DNA of 64,000 bases from Oxytricha trifallax (taxonomy: Eukaryota; Ciliophora; Spirotrichea; Sporadotrichida; Oxytrichidae), in the NCBI GenBank assembly GCA_000711775.1, contig ARYC01017122.1:62001-126000 (forward strand). The letters are read 5' to 3'. Position numbers and translations under genes: made by a program. The notes beneath the pieces were generated by a model that had not been told where the DNA came from, searched no databases, and saw only the letters and a program-made list of their open reading frames with translations. This document shows positions 1 through 13,400 of this stretch, in pieces; the stretch's first letter is position 1; each line of letters starts with the position of its first letter.

Positions 1-540
1 AATTTATAATTCTTGATTTTAAATAATTACCTTTGTAGCCTTCTGGGAGTTGAACTTCTCTACCAATCATTTTTCTTCCTTGCAAAGACACTTCGTCAAC
101 TAAAAACCAATGATTATGCAATCAATCTCATTTTCACAATAAATTCTTAATTCTTATAACTTGTATTGTTAAATAAACTTACACTCCACTCCATCGATAT
201 TAGTCTTCTTCTTGATGGAATCAAAATAGACATCCTTATTGCACTCATCAATATTCTTCTGAAATTAGCATGGTAAAAATTCCATCTAAATTTTATCAAA
301 ATTTGGCATCTGTGATTATTGCGGGAGAGCTTATTATTGATTTTATTAAGCAATTTGCTACTAATTTGTTTCATTTTGGTTTCCTATAACACGAGGATTA
401 AGTTCATGTAAACCTTGAAAGAAAGAAAAAATACAAAATATATTTATCATTCCAAATACTTGTATCATATAGTTTAATGTTGCTTAATTACCTTAGGAGG
501 GGAAGTCTTTGAAGTTTACTTGGAAAGTAGCTGGTTTCAT
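1..540 (-). CDS. RNASEH2C: Ribonuclease H2 subunit C, 5' part (cut by window edge)
   Basis: Non-catalytic C subunit of the RNase H2 complex, which removes ribonucleotides and RNA:DNA hybrids in the nucleus. Exons are 540-492, 413-183 and 99-31. GT..AG introns occupy 414-491 and 100-182, and a third intron starts at 30 and leaves the window. Exon phases agree (349 nt seen, about 116 codons). Family marks are LPC at residues 63-65 after a Gln-rich stretch, and a C-terminal block reading SLQGRKMIGREVQLPEGYK, which matches the conserved GR.L.G..V.LPEGY of the family. TAA/TAG are read as Gln. M52 or M60 could be the true start, because the first exon is short and has no homology. The rest of the gene lies left of position 1. 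Confidence 0.8.
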
Positions 541-977
541 TTTATTGAAAGTAAATTTAATTATATTTAAAGTTGAAATTTCAAATTGTTTAATAACATG
601 CTATTTCTAAAATAAATGCTTCTTACTCTTTTTAGATATTCAATATTGTATAGGATATTTGATTCATTTTAATTTCTAAATTTAAATTTAATGATAGAGT
701 TCTCATTTTATTTGAGAAATTTCTCTGTACTACATAGCTTATATATAATAGTGGAAATTAATCGCTATCTATTTAATACAGACCACTACTTATATTCTCA
801 TTGATTACATTTCACATGATACTCTATAATTGAAGCATATACTGAAAATTGATTAATTAAGAATAAGTTGAATATATCTAATGAATAAAATTTACATTCA
901 TAATCTTAAAAACCTTCTTTATAACCTATTTTTACAAAGAATTGATTTAAATATATAGGAATCTAATTTGACATGGT
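541..977. other. Gene-free AT-rich spacer
   Basis: This lies between the start of the RNase H2C gene and the stop of the RING gene on the same strand. It should contain the promoter of the former and the 3' flank of the latter. I see no coding-like stretch, repeat or telomeric sequence. Confidence 0.5.
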
Positions 978-3900
978 TCATTTCATGTCAATTTGAATAT
1001 CTTCTAAAGGAATTTCTCTATCAGTGCCAGCATTACTGGACATTAGGTTTTCAATTCTATGAAAGAGTATTACTCCATCTATGGGTGGCATTAAGCTTAA
1101 ATTGAACTATGAATTATCCGCTAGGTTTACTCCTCTTAACTCATATATTGTATTTAAATTATAATGGTGGAATGCAATTATGTAATTTATTTGTAAGGAG
1201 ATTTGAAAAAAAATTATTTATGCTCCCCATTTTTATTGAAAAATAAATATAACTCCATTGTTTCGATTTATCTAGCCACTCTTCGGCGCTCCTCACTAAT
1301 TTTCTCAATTTTTCTGTCAATTCCTAATTCTAAAACCCTACTATATTTTGATAACTAACCCCTACTGGCATCCTATAGTGATTCCGTATCTCTTAGTCAT
1401 TATTATGCATGAATTTTTGAAATTCAAGATTTATTTTAAATTAATTGAAAACTGAACATAATTAAAAATATATAGATTAAAAATGGATTACAAGAGCACC
1501 TCTCCTCTAAATCAAGTAAATATTTATCTTTTTTATCTTTATTTACATAAAATTATCCATGCTTTTAGCATTTTTTCATAATATTAGATAATATTTTTCT
1601 AAATTATCCTTGTTCATAGTTAAAGATCGCAAATATTTTAGCATTGTCTAAAAAACAAAAAAATGTGCTTGCTTTATAAGAGAAATTACTCGAATAATAT
1701 ATTATCGCATTTATCAAATATACAGAGTCAATTACTTTATAATAACACGCATAATACTTGTTCGCTCAAATAAAATTTTTTAGGAAAATATGATTAAAAT
1801 ATAAATCACAAAATTTAATAAAACTCCAGTTAGTATTTCATTATGCACAAATGCATTTTTTTATAGCATTATTTAGTGATTTTCTCATATTAAACTAAAC
1901 ATGCTTAATTATAACATTTTCATTACAGTTATTATTTATTTCAATTTTATAATTTCCAAATGTTTTGTATTTTATCAATATTTACTAAATAACAAAAAAT
2001 TAATAATCATACTTTTTAAATGATAATGACATAAATTAAATTAGTAGGTATAGATTTGAATTGTTGAGATTTATTTCTGAGTCATCTTCAGGTATCTGAT
2101 CTTCAGCTAATTTCTTTTAGTATTAATGATAAATTATGAATTCTCTCTCATTTATGAAGAAATCTACTACTTTTACATACTGATTTTGATCTTAATTTTT
2201 AATATTACCATATATAAATCATTGAAAATTTTAAGTTTACTAAGAAAGTAAACCAATTGGCATAATTTATAATTTTAACTTAGTTTTAAGGATAAGGAAG
2301 TTCAATAAAATAAACATAAGGGAAATATATTTAAATTTTTTAAGGGTAAATGGCAAGTAGTAAATTATAAATTTATTTATGACTCACTAAAATTCACTTC
2401 AAGATAAAATATATTAAATTTACAGAAAATTTCTAATACAAGTTTAAAAAGTTAAGAATAATTAAAAATTTTAAACTTAAAAATTTCCCATATAAAATAA
2501 TACTTATGCAATATTATGACTATGTGTTGATGTAATTTTCTAAGGAGTTTATTATTTGCAATCTTTCGTTATTTCTAGCTGGTATATCTAAGATATATGC
2601 TAGCGGCATATATGACAGTTTGATTCTCTCATTTACAAATGTGGATTTCTATTTCTGTGATGCCTCGAAGATTCCACAAGTCTCTGAGCAACCATTAAGT
2701 TGTGAGTATATGCATTTATACAAAGTGTGATTGCACATTGAAAGCACACCCCTCCATGTCCACAATCCATGATAACTGAGTCTGCTGGTTAATCACAACA
2801 TATCAAACAAGTGCTGTTGTTGTTAGATACAGATTGCCTTGGAGATTAGTTCAAAGCATCCGCATTATTTTGCTTTTAAAGTTGATTACTGGATTATGAG
2901 TTCCTTCTTCCCTCCTTTATTTTTGAAGTTTTATATTTTTGCTAGAGTTGCTTTACCAGTTCATTTGCATTTGATAGAGATTTTGAACGTTTCTTATGTT
3001 TCTTTATTGAATCATTTTCGCTTTTATCATCTTTTTGCAAAGTTTCTTATTATAGAAACTTCTCTTCTTTTTAATCTTTCTTAATGTCATAAGATTAAGA
3101 AAACATCTCCATCCAATTATCTGTAAGGAGATTGTTGTAACTGGTACATTTATATAATTGGTCTTTGTCTAACATTTTTGATTAATTTTCATCGTCATTG
3201 TTTTAGTTTTGAATATCTTTAGGTCTTTTATCATCATTTTAGTTTTAGCTTTTACTCGCGTTCTTTTTTTGCCTCTTCTCAGACTTTTTAATACTACTTT
3301 CAGTCTAACCTTATGGACTATTCTAATGCCCATCGTACATAAAATTCTTAACAAACACGCTTAGTTTTGCATAGTACGTATTTGAAAGTTTGACTAATAA
3401 CTAAGGAATCTTAACTTTAAAGTTCATTTTCTCTGTGAATTCCCGCTTTTCTAAGTCAAGCATTTCGTCTTAAAGCTCAACCCTGATGTTTTAATTTTGC
3501 CTAGAAGTTGTGGACTCTGGAGCATTCTAGCTAGAAGTAACATTTTAGTTATTCTAGAGAGTCACTGAATTGCTGTTGGTGTTTAGGGTGGTATCTATAG
3601 GGGGAGCCTTTTCTTCGATTTCAATGCCATATAAGCCAAAGATCCAAGACTGAATATATTTGTGCGAAGCAAGTGTTACTATGATGTTTACAACTACAAA
3701 AGAAAAGATCAAATAGATTGAGTTAAGCAAAGCTTTTCTTGAGCGTTTGGAGCCTTCTCTTTTTGAACCAAAATAATCAGTGTCTAAGTGATCTGTTAAA
3801 TTAAAGATAAAATAGATTCCTACTAAAGTTGCATATGTTATGGAAATGCAAAACCACAGTGAAACGATAACTATAAAAGAACTTTTTAAAATTAAATTGA

Positions 3901-5916
3901 GCTTACAAGTGGTCTTCTTTTTTCGTTTAAATACTTGAATGTTATGTTCTTAATATTCAATAACGCTCATCCCCATTCTTTCCCAGGCTTATTAACTCCT
4001 GCTATTAAAGTTTTTGTTCATTTCTGCAATGTCATAATCTGAAGAGAGTATTGATTTCAAGTACTTATAAAGCTGTACTATGAAAACTACTAATGAAGTT
4101 ATACTTAACAGAATAAAAATTGAGGCATAGATCCAGAAGGGCCAAAACACTGAAGACCACTGTTGGGATGAATGAATAAATTCATCTTGTGTTACGTTTC
4201 CGATAAGAGAGTTAGTAAAATTTAAGGTAAAGTTTCCAATTAATAAGTTTTGTTAAGAAGCTGCTTCTCTCATTACTTGATCATCCTTGTCTAATTTTGT
4301 TGTTATAGTGAAGGTTATTGTAATTGCAAATACTCTTGTCAAGGATTTCATCTGAAGAATATTAATGAAATCTAAAAGCTTACAAAGGCTTAAAGAGTAT
4401 TAAAATCCATTTTAATGACTTTGAAGAATAGGAATCTCCCTACAAAGCCAACTAGCAGTACGTAAAATAGAGCTTGAGATTTGTCAATAATTTCGAGCCT
4501 CAATTTGAATTCTAGTATCATCTAAGAAATATACTTAAGTCTTTAAACCTTACTTACAAGAAACAAAAATAGTACAATGATTTCAAGAAACTTTTTAGCG
4601 TATTCACACTGATATTTTGACGTTTGCCTTGACCTTTAATCCCTTATTCGTATATCCTCTCTTTTACTGTTAAGCCTAATATTTCTTAAAATTACTTATT
4701 CATCATTAAAGTTCAAACCACTTAATGGATTTCTTGTATTGTTAAAGAGCGCACTTGCTGCTAAATTGTTTTCTCTGACACTGTTTTAACTGCTCATTAA
4801 ACTATGCTAAATATTATAGCTAACTCCATTTTAATTTTAAGAGCCCTCTATCATAAACTATTAAGAAGCATCTCTCTATGCTCTGAGTTATCATCATAGT
4901 AGTCTCACTCTATACTTATATTTGGCCTCAATTTTAATCATAATCTATTTAAAGGTTCTAACTATATCTATGGCTTTCTTGATTATCCAAAGCAGCCAAG
5001 GCAATAAAATCAAATCTGGAGGCATTTTGAACTCAGAAATTATGTAAACCATAAAGAGTATCATTGAAAAACCAATTGTTATCGACAACTCAAAGAAAAT
5101 TTTGTACAGCTCATACAGACTAATTATCTTAGGTACTTTCTTGATGTTTTCCTTATCTTTTTATAAGCTGCTACTCCCTTCTTGGTTTTCTGGGTCATTT
5201 TATTCATCTAAATTTATTTCATTTAGGTTTATATGATTTCCAGCTATATGAGAACCTTGAATTCCAAAACTAGGATAATTCTAATTCAATTAATATTGTT
5301 GATCATTGCTAATTAAAGATCTAAAGTTAAAAAAAATAATAATAATATGCCTAAAGTTATTGCTGGAAGCCATATACTCCTAATTTAAACCCAAATTATT
5401 ACCATTCATTGATATACCCCTTCTCTATCTTTACAAAGGCATAGACTACTAATTATCTCCATAATTGTTAACAAAACTCCCATTTTAGTAATTGACTGAG
5501 TGTCCTTGATTTCTTTAGGACACAATTGCTAAACTATTTAAATTGGACGTTGAGTTGGCTATTCCTGTTTGATTTTAACTAGGTGCATTAGTAGAGTTAT
5601 TATTTAAGCCAGTTCTATTAACTCTCTGCAACTATCCTGCTCCTCTGTTTGAGCTGTTCATTAATTCAAAAGCATAGCCTGCATTCATGTTAGCGCTTTC
5701 ATCACTGTTTTTATTTCCATTATTCTAGACTCTTTACCCATTGATATTTGTGCTGCCGCTCTCTCTGAAATTATTAGCAGCGTTTCCACTGTATCTCTGG
5801 CCTCCCATCAAAGCAGAACCTGGGGAATGCATAGAAGTAGTGTAATAATTATTTTGAGTGGTTTGAGGCTAGCTTTGATTTACTGGATTATAAAAACTTT
5901 TATTTCTTTTATTCAT
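978..5916 (-). CDS. Multi-pass membrane RING-finger protein (probable E3 ubiquitin ligase)
   Basis: The ATG is at 5916 and the TGA at 980-978. Introns are 4883-4915 (33 nt, with in-frame TGAs), 4522-4557 (36 nt) and 4352-4383 (32 nt). IESs are 2208-2516, 1519-2046, 1403-1490 and 1165-1252. After removal the CDS is 3,825 nt (1,274 aa), exactly in frame. The product has a Gln/Asn/Ser-rich N-terminus (about 300 aa), then roughly seven hydrophobic spans (for example around WPFWIYASIFILLSITSLVV), and a charged linker. A C3HC4 RING follows near residues 1010-1075: CLICC, then CGHGGVCFQCA, then CHICR. The last 200 residues after the RING are soluble and mostly encoded by IES-separated MDSs. A role as a membrane-anchored ubiquitin ligase is inferred from the RING; substrate and membrane are unknown. 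Ignoring IESs would give a false AT-rich C-terminus ending at TGA 2399. Confidence 0.8.
1165..1252 (-). other. IES in RING gene, pointer TTATA
   Basis: This 88-nt IES has pointers at 1248-1252 and 1160-1164. The join gives KQWSYNLNTIYELRG and leads to the stop at 978-980. Confidence 0.65.
1403..1490 (-). other. IES in RING gene, pointer TAAT
   Basis: This 88-nt IES has pointers at 1487-1490 and 1399-1402. The join gives CSCNDQEIRNHYRMPVG. Confidence 0.65.
1519..2046 (-). other. IES in RING gene, pointer TACT
   Basis: This 528-nt AT-rich IES has pointer copies at 2043-2046 and 1515-1518. The join gives NLYLLDLEERCSC. Confidence 0.65.
2208..2516 (-). other. IES in RING gene, pointer TAATATT
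   Basis: This 309-nt IES has pointer copies at 2510-2516 and 2201-2207. Joining them links SHNI to KNQDQNQYVKVVDF in frame and bypasses TGA 2399. Confidence 0.75.
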
Positions 5917-7458
5917 TCGATGTGAATTCCTAAAATTTTATTTTAATTCATTGTGATTTATTATATTAATTTTAAAAACAACATCACAAGAAATTACAAA
6001 TAACCATTATTTCGCCAATAGAGTAGATTAATTTAATTAAAGTATGAATTATTTCTAAATTTTTCCGGCGAATTTCTATTGCCTATGAAGTCTGAATGAC
6101 AAATATTCTAATTACTTCTATGTGGATATTTTAAGGATTAAAATCGATTATATTTATAATTTAAATAATTTGAGTTAATGCTATTAAAGTACTTCTAAAT
6201 TGATATCAGAGAAAAGTGAATTATAAATGATATTATCTAATTATTACATTTAATAATACAAAATAATATAGATTTTAATTGTTGAGAGTCAACTGATTTT
6301 AATTCTAAAAAAAAGAAATTAATAAGAATAAACAAAAATGCTTTGAAATATTTTTTATTGTTAATTTTAATTACCCTCCCAAAAGTCTAAGCATGCTACA
6401 ATCTATTATCGTCATAAACGTTATGCATATATAAAATATATCGAATAAACTTAATTAAAATCCTTTAAGTATCTTTTTATTTAAAATATAAAATTTAATG
6501 CTACTACGATTAAAATTATAGATTGGTTCTTCCATAAATTCCAATCTGTTAATTTGAGTTTTCATTATCTATATAAAAATCGAGTTGTTGTAAAAACTAA
6601 AAACATAACTAGATTTATTTTGATGGAAAAAGAACGAATTAATCAATTTGATATCTTTCTTATATATTTTTATCATTATTTATTAAAATTACAATACTTC
6701 AAATCACTTACTTGAATTATTATCAACTCTTCTTCTCTATTTTTAGACACTGATTATCTGACCATGCTAAAATGATTAATTGTTTTTTATGTTATTTCTA
6801 CTCATATTCATTAATGTGTTATAATGTTCGATATTTGGAATAAAAAAATTAATTATTATATACTCTATTATAATTAATTCTTTCACTCTAAGCAAAATTA
6901 TTCTTAAGAATAAAAAGAAAGCACAAAAAAGAAATTTGTCTCAAGTAATTATATAGAATTAATCAAATAGTTCATGTAAGAAATTTCAGAATCCTTATTT
7001 TGATTATATAGATAGAAAATAAATATTTTTCTTTTTAGATTGATTCCAAAATTTACAAATTTTGGAATATTTAGTTCAACTTATTAATTAAAAAAATATA
7101 CTGTAGATTAAATAAATACTTTAAGCCTTAAAGTATTGATAACTTTTCTAATTGTAAACATTATCTCCCTAAATTATGACTATTTTACAATAATACTTTC
7201 CAATAATAATAATAATAATAAGCCTAATTTTAATTTAATAAAAAGTAAATTTGTAAATATTAACTAAAAAAGTATTTATTCATTACATACTAATTTCATC
7301 TTAAATTAATCTATGAAAAACAATTTTGATTTTAATTTTATATATAAATATATTAGATAAAAGAATAAAAATATGTTAAAAAATTAATTATAGATTATTA
7401 TTAAATTAAATTATCTCTTAATTATTGTTTGTCTGTAATTTCAGAGTTAAGTCTTTAA
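5917..7458. other. Gene-free AT-rich spacer
   Basis: This is about 1.5 kb between the HEN1 stop and the RING start, composed of A/T-rich sequence with a short ATA repeat near 7205-7222. No coding-like stretch or palindrome was recognised. It may hold germline-limited DNA between two future gene-sized chromosomes, which is an inference. Confidence 0.5.
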
Positions 7459-9695
7459 TCATAATAGTACTTCAATTATTTCTTAATGCTCATGCTATAG
7501 CTACTCACTTTTAGTGGATGTCGTGCTCTTGGTAGATCCATTTATATTGCTATTAATACTGTTGCTACTCTTAGGAGTGCCATTCTAGCTGTTTATCCTC
7601 TACATATTATTGCTAACTATCAAATCCAATAGTTGTAGTTTACTCACAATTTGCTATTGTGGAGATTTAGACCTCAGGGTTTTACAGTAAATAAATTTAT
7701 TGCTGCTGTTAGAAATATTAGAATTAACAGTGAGGTGGGAGGTACCAAGTAAATTGCTCATTGATTGAGACTTATTAAGCTGAGAGGTCTTCGACTTTTT
7801 TTTTTGCAATTCAAGTTGATCATTAAATTGAAAGTTTGTCTAGGCTTATTAATTGCTAATTACTTGATCATAATCATACTACCAATCTATCTATTAGGCA
7901 TTGTAATTCCATAAATCACACTCTTAATGTAAATTTTAATCATCCTATTTAAATTCATTTTGCCAATCATTCTACCAAGTGTCAATTTATATCTATTCTT
8001 CATTTTAATATCCCCAGGCTTCCTACTCAACATATTCTTAGCTCCATACTTATTAATCTTAAAAGTTTGTGTTATTATCTTGTGCTTCCACTTATATATC
8101 AGTATTTTCAATAACTTCTTAGTCTTCTCTGAAGTTGTCTTGGAAAAAATATCTTCCATTATTGTATTGCTAATAATCTTGTTCTAAATCGATTTCTTAA
8201 TTTTCAATTAAATCCTGGTCAACTCCCATAGTTAATTTCTCTTATGTCTCTACTATTTTATCAAAAGACTCAAGATTTATTTATTTCGGTAATTCCTATC
8301 CGAAATCTACATGAACTTTAAGCGCTGATGGATTTTCTTAAAGTATCATTTCACAAACTTCTTTGTGGTTATTGAATACAATATTGGGGTCTTATGGGAT
8401 TTGTGACAAAATATCAGGTTTAATCGTGAATACAGCCATTTAAGTCATTACATGATTTTGATAGTAATCTTAATAGTGAGTTTTGATGTTTTGTTTATTG
8501 TGATATCCAAGTCCAATGTATTCTATATTAATATACAGTTATTTAATGATGTTTTAGACAAATTAAGACGGCTATAAACATATCGTTAAATCAAATTTCC
8601 CTAAAACCTCACTTACCATATTAATAATGAGGATATAGTTTTATCCATTAATCACACTCTTGCCTGAATTCCTGCTCATTCCATTCAAAGATATGATCGT
8701 CACATCTAAACTGCTACTTTCCTTCACACCCTCTAAACATTATATTGAATTCTTGATTTGGAGTAGTCATGATAAAGAGTGAAGGCCTCAGTACTCCAAA
8801 GATATTATTTATGGTTATTGGGATTAAATCGATTGGAAGATGCTCAATCACCTCAAGCATGGTTATTATCAATTGTTGCGGCTTTTATTCACATTTGGGA
8901 ATATCTTACAATACCAAATCCTATTTCGATTGAGAGTTGTCTATAAAGTCGGTTTCTAATTAAGAAGTTTAAGAATTTGCTTAGAATGGCGGTGGGAGAA
9001 ACACAGGCTCAGTGATATCTTTCTGAAACAATTTGACTTCAGTGCTTATAAGATTTTCTAGCTAAAACTGATCCATCATCCTTTAAGAAAACTAAAACAA
9101 TAATTATACTTACGATCTTTAATCTTAGGGAATCTTGAGAAACTTCAATGCTTCAGCTTAATCATAGGCACTCATTGCAACGTTATTTCTTGCTCTGTAA
9201 AAAGCCCATCTCATTACTTCAATACCATAAAAATTATTGATCAGCCTCGATTGCATTACCTATTAAAATAAGCAATTTGAAGTAGAAAAAATATTAGATG
9301 ATACTTACATAGCGAATAAATGAAGCGTCATTGCTTCCAAGGTCCATTAATGCGAATTAAGGGTTTTAAGATTTATCTACATCTCGCTTCTCTGTGTTTT
9401 TAGTCTGATTTAAAGAATCTTTTACAAAGTTTCGATCTGTTTTATTTTCTTCAGTACTGTCTGTATATTGATTGTTTTAAAATGTTTCTTAACTGTTCCC
9501 ATTTTACTACTAATTGGCTTATGCATTTAAATTGAGTTATTTATGTATGAATTTTTCGATTTGATTAAAGACCTCAATCCTTCTATGTTCCTAGTGCACA
9601 TTAGCCTGTCTCATTTATTTAGAAATAGTGCTAGCTTGCCTATTATTGTGAGTGTTATAGCCTCTCTAGTTTCTCTGTGAATTATGATGTCTCAT
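7459..9695 (-). CDS. HEN1: HEN1-type small-RNA 2'-O-methyltransferase
   Basis: HEN1 enzymes methylate the 3'-terminal ribose of Piwi/Argonaute-bound small RNAs using S-adenosylmethionine. The ATG is at 9695 and the TGA at 7461-7459. Introns are 9260-9308 (49 nt), 9081-9113 (33 nt) and 8523-8616 (94 nt). The spliced CDS is 2,061 nt (686 aa). The first ~110 residues are Gln-rich. The SAM-binding start reads LMDLGSNDASFIRY (about 116-129). The divalent-metal signature EVIEHL gives E254, E257 and H258, followed by the TTPNQEFN motif and a second His at 307 in CDDHIFEW. The domain closes with YEYIGLG. The C-terminal ~330 residues are low-complexity (Gln, Asp, Asn, Ser) and may bind partners. No IES was found. 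In ciliates this enzyme stabilises small RNAs that direct germline DNA elimination or retention, so it acts on the process that removes the IESs next to it. Confidence 0.85.
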
Positions 9696-10460
9696 TGTGA
9701 TTTATTTATTGATTCTTTCTGCTTTATTAAATAGATTTTGAAATTAGGGTAGAGTATTGTGTGAATACTAATCATGTGGTGAAATAATCATTCATAAAAT
9801 TGGAGAGAAATAAACATTAAACTAAAAAGGGGGATTATTAAATACTTAAAATTTATAATCATTCATTTGAATAAGCTTATTTATGGAGAGATTCTTATAA
9901 TTTACCTTAATTCAATTAGAAACTTTAAAGTTAAATAAACATACTTCCTTGGTAATTATGGTTATATAAATATAAATATAAATAAAAATAATTATAATAA
10001 TTTTAAATTAATACTTGTTCTAACAATACTGATGTACGATTATTTGTAAATTTTTAATTACTCGAATTCTCAGTATATTTTAGTCACATAAAACCATTTA
10101 AATTATTAGAAATATAAACAATTGTTACGCTTTTAATTTTAAAATCGTATGGTATATTTAAGATATACAGAAATATAGAGAATACAACAAAATACACAAA
10201 CAAAACTATAAGCATTTGTTATTTATAATTTTAATAAAAAGTAACATTATATATAGCTTTATCTATATAGAAATAAGACTTCAAGCTGTTCATGCTCATT
10301 TATACATTCTTTCTATTTTAAATTTTAAGAAGAGAAGTTCATTATTTTACTTTTGAGAAATAAATTATTTTCATTTTCAAATTAATATTTAATTTTTAAT
10401 GCATATATAATTCAAAAATAATGCCCCTATAATTTCTAATCCTCAACTTCTATATATAAC
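9696..10460. other. Gene-free AT-rich spacer
   Basis: This lies between the beta-adaptin stop and the HEN1 start on the same strand. It is A/T-rich, with no coding-like stretch, repeat or terminator-like structure recognised. Confidence 0.5.
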
Positions 10461-13400
10461 TCAATCTCTTCTAACCAAAATATAATCAATTGCTTCAGTG
10501 AGAAGGGGTTTTAGGGGAGCGACAGGGATCTTGAATAGCACTTGGACTGCCTGATTGTTTCCGTTGTGAGGATGAGCAATTTCCAGTAGTAATGGTAGCT
10601 TGTTAATGGTGAAGGCACCAAAGTATAGCATGGTCTATCCTGTTTCTTACTTGCTCACTCTAGCAAGGTTTTCAAAACCATTCTAAATAAAATTTATTAA
10701 ACTTTATAAGATAATTAGATTGGTACCACAAGTTTAAAAATATCAGCATTAAACTTCAATTGTAACGGTATAAAAGTCCAAAATTGTAAAAATATGCAAA
10801 ATAAAGCCATTCTTTTTGAGTCCTTCAATCAAGTTAGCTGGAACATCACCATTATTGCTTGAAACAAATGCACCATACACATTATCGACATTGAGAATGG
10901 TCTCGTTAGCTTTAGGAATCATCTCCCAGTATTTTTTGAAGTCATCTCTTCCCATTGGTTGAGTCTAGTCAATCAAGCAGTGCAACATGCAGTGAATTGA
11001 GAAGTAGAACAGATCTACTGAACTCTAGTATCTTATTTAACATAATAAGTTTTATATTAGCAATAGCATTTCAAAAGTTCATAATTGCTTATTAAAATAT
11101 GTAGCCTTTAATCAAAATTAACTATTTTATATAACTCTTTAAAGCAGCTTCAACAAGGAATGGACTCTTTGGTGGGTTTTTGGGATCAAGATTTTTCTTA
11201 TCAATAATGCATGGCAGTGAATATTTCTAAACTTAACCTGGCATAACCTTTGTGCTTAATCCAGTTGCTGCATTTACAATTGCAATACCAATAATTTAAA
11301 ATCTTTTTCCTCAGTTCAACTATTTTAATGTAATAAATAATAAAACTATACCAAATGGATTCTTGTTGAACATAAGATCCAAATCTCCAACTGGTTACTA
11401 AGTAAAATTTTAGATTTCCAAGTCCACTACTAAGTTTTCATTGTCTTACTTTCTGAAAACCGCTTTAACAGAGAGACCTGAACCTCCCTTAGAACCTTTG
11501 GTGTTTTGGTTCAATGCTTCCTTGAGTGGTGGATATGCAAAGTCAAGAGTTTATAAAAATAAATATTAAACACTTTAATTAAAGTTAGCTTGGGGGCAGC
11601 TGGTTATTGAGAACCAAACATGTCCATTGTAGCCCATCCACTGCCAGCATCACTATCTGCGTTATTAGTATTTCCAAACAAATCCTCATTGCCGAAAGCG
11701 TTATTAGTCTGTTGTTGCTATTAGAATTGGTTTTAGTTGCCACCATAGCCAAAATCTAAGCCACCAAGTCCATTATTCAATAAATTTTTATAATTCAATT
11801 ACAATTATTTGAAGTTTGAGACTGCATTTGGCTCTACATTGAGGGTTGAGAGTCACCCATTCCCAATAAGTCATCAATGTCAATTGTATTCGAAACATTG
11901 CTTGTCTGTTATAATAAACTCAGAAAAATATGTGATCCCAGTAATAAACAAACCCTTATCACATAATCGTAAATTTTTATGATTATTAATTGACTTAATT
12001 ATACTGTTGCTATGTCTCCTCTCTCTTCTTTTTCTTGGGCTTTTCAAGTTTACCATTTGCAGCATCATCCTTAGTCTTTCTCTTTTTCTTGGTGTCTTCT
12101 TCCTCATCTGACTCTGGCTTCTCCTTGCCTGCTTTGCTGCTCTTTGTCTTTTTAGTAGTGGGACTCTTTGATCTCTCCTTAGAATCTCATTTATGAAATC
12201 AATAAAATTAGCAATATTTTATTGTGGAATAAAGAGTTTATAATTATAATGTTCTTATTTTAAAATTATATAGAATCTTCTTAGTCTTAATCAGGTGTAG
12301 CATCTTTCTTGGCCTCTTCTCTTTTAGGTTGCACCACTTATGTTCTTCTCTGCATAATAGCTAATTCTTCTGGTGTTTTGTGATAAATATTGCAATAATT
12401 CTGTAATTCTTCAGTTTTATAAATGAAGACTCTAATTAATAAAAATACAAATTTCAATACTGCTGAGACTTGAGATCTGTTCAATAAGTGAACCAATCAA
12501 AGCCTCGTCATATTGATTATAGGAATCTTCTGAGATGTTTGGTTTCTCTCCTAATACAACCTACTTGGTCTTTTGAGGGGATGTTGAAAGCATTCTCCAG
12601 TAGATATAAGCTCTATCTCTCAGATCAGTCCGATTATATATATCCAAATCAATATCAATATGCTTTTTATAAAATCAAATTAATCAGGGTTGTCTGCTTC
12701 TTCAGTAGCAAGCTTAAGAATCTTCTAAATAATTCCCTCTCCTTCATCAGGTTTCTTCAAATAAAGCTTAACAGCAGCTGTGAGTAATGACAACTTAACT
12801 TTATCATGGTCTTCAATGAAGGATTCCATGTATCTTTCGATCAGGAGTTCAGATTCATTTATTTTTTCTGCGTATTCACCAATTATCCAGATTATTGAGG
12901 CTTTGGACTCGGGTTCATTGTAATCGTCTAGTTTTGTCACTAATTACTTAATCAAAGATTTAGTTAATTTATTAACGAAGGGAAATTCATGATTTATATA
13001 GAGTGAAGGTGTTTTGGGGAATTTTTTAACTAAAAAAGGATAAATAATAAAGATTCATACTTATCAGGGAACTTTCTGAAAATGTCTTTGGCAACTATAA
13101 CAGCTTCTTACACTCCAATTTCACTTCTTTGATTAACAATTTCTGCAATAATTTCGACAGCTTTAGCAGCTGCTTTATCAACTTTCAGAATGATTTGACC
13201 AATAGCTCTAACACTTCTTTTCACTAATTCTTAATAATATATCTATCAATAATAATTTAAATTAATATATTTTAATTCATTATCGATATCGCCAGCGTAT
13301 TCCTTCAACTCAGCTAAGATAGCATCTGCATTCTTTTCATCAGCTACTTTCACTAAAATATCAATTTTCTCTAGTTTGACATAGACTGGATCGTTGTATT

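Noticed and set aside
2399..2516. RING protein C-terminus ending at TGA 2399
   Set aside because: The tail would be AT-rich low-quality sequence. A 7-bp pointer repeat joins in frame to clearly coding MDSs downstream.
8581..8616. 16-nt intron GTAAGTGAGGTTTTAG in the HEN1 gene
   Set aside because: It is too short, and the 94-nt GT..AG intron 8523-8616 restores the conserved YEYIGLG segment and total frame.
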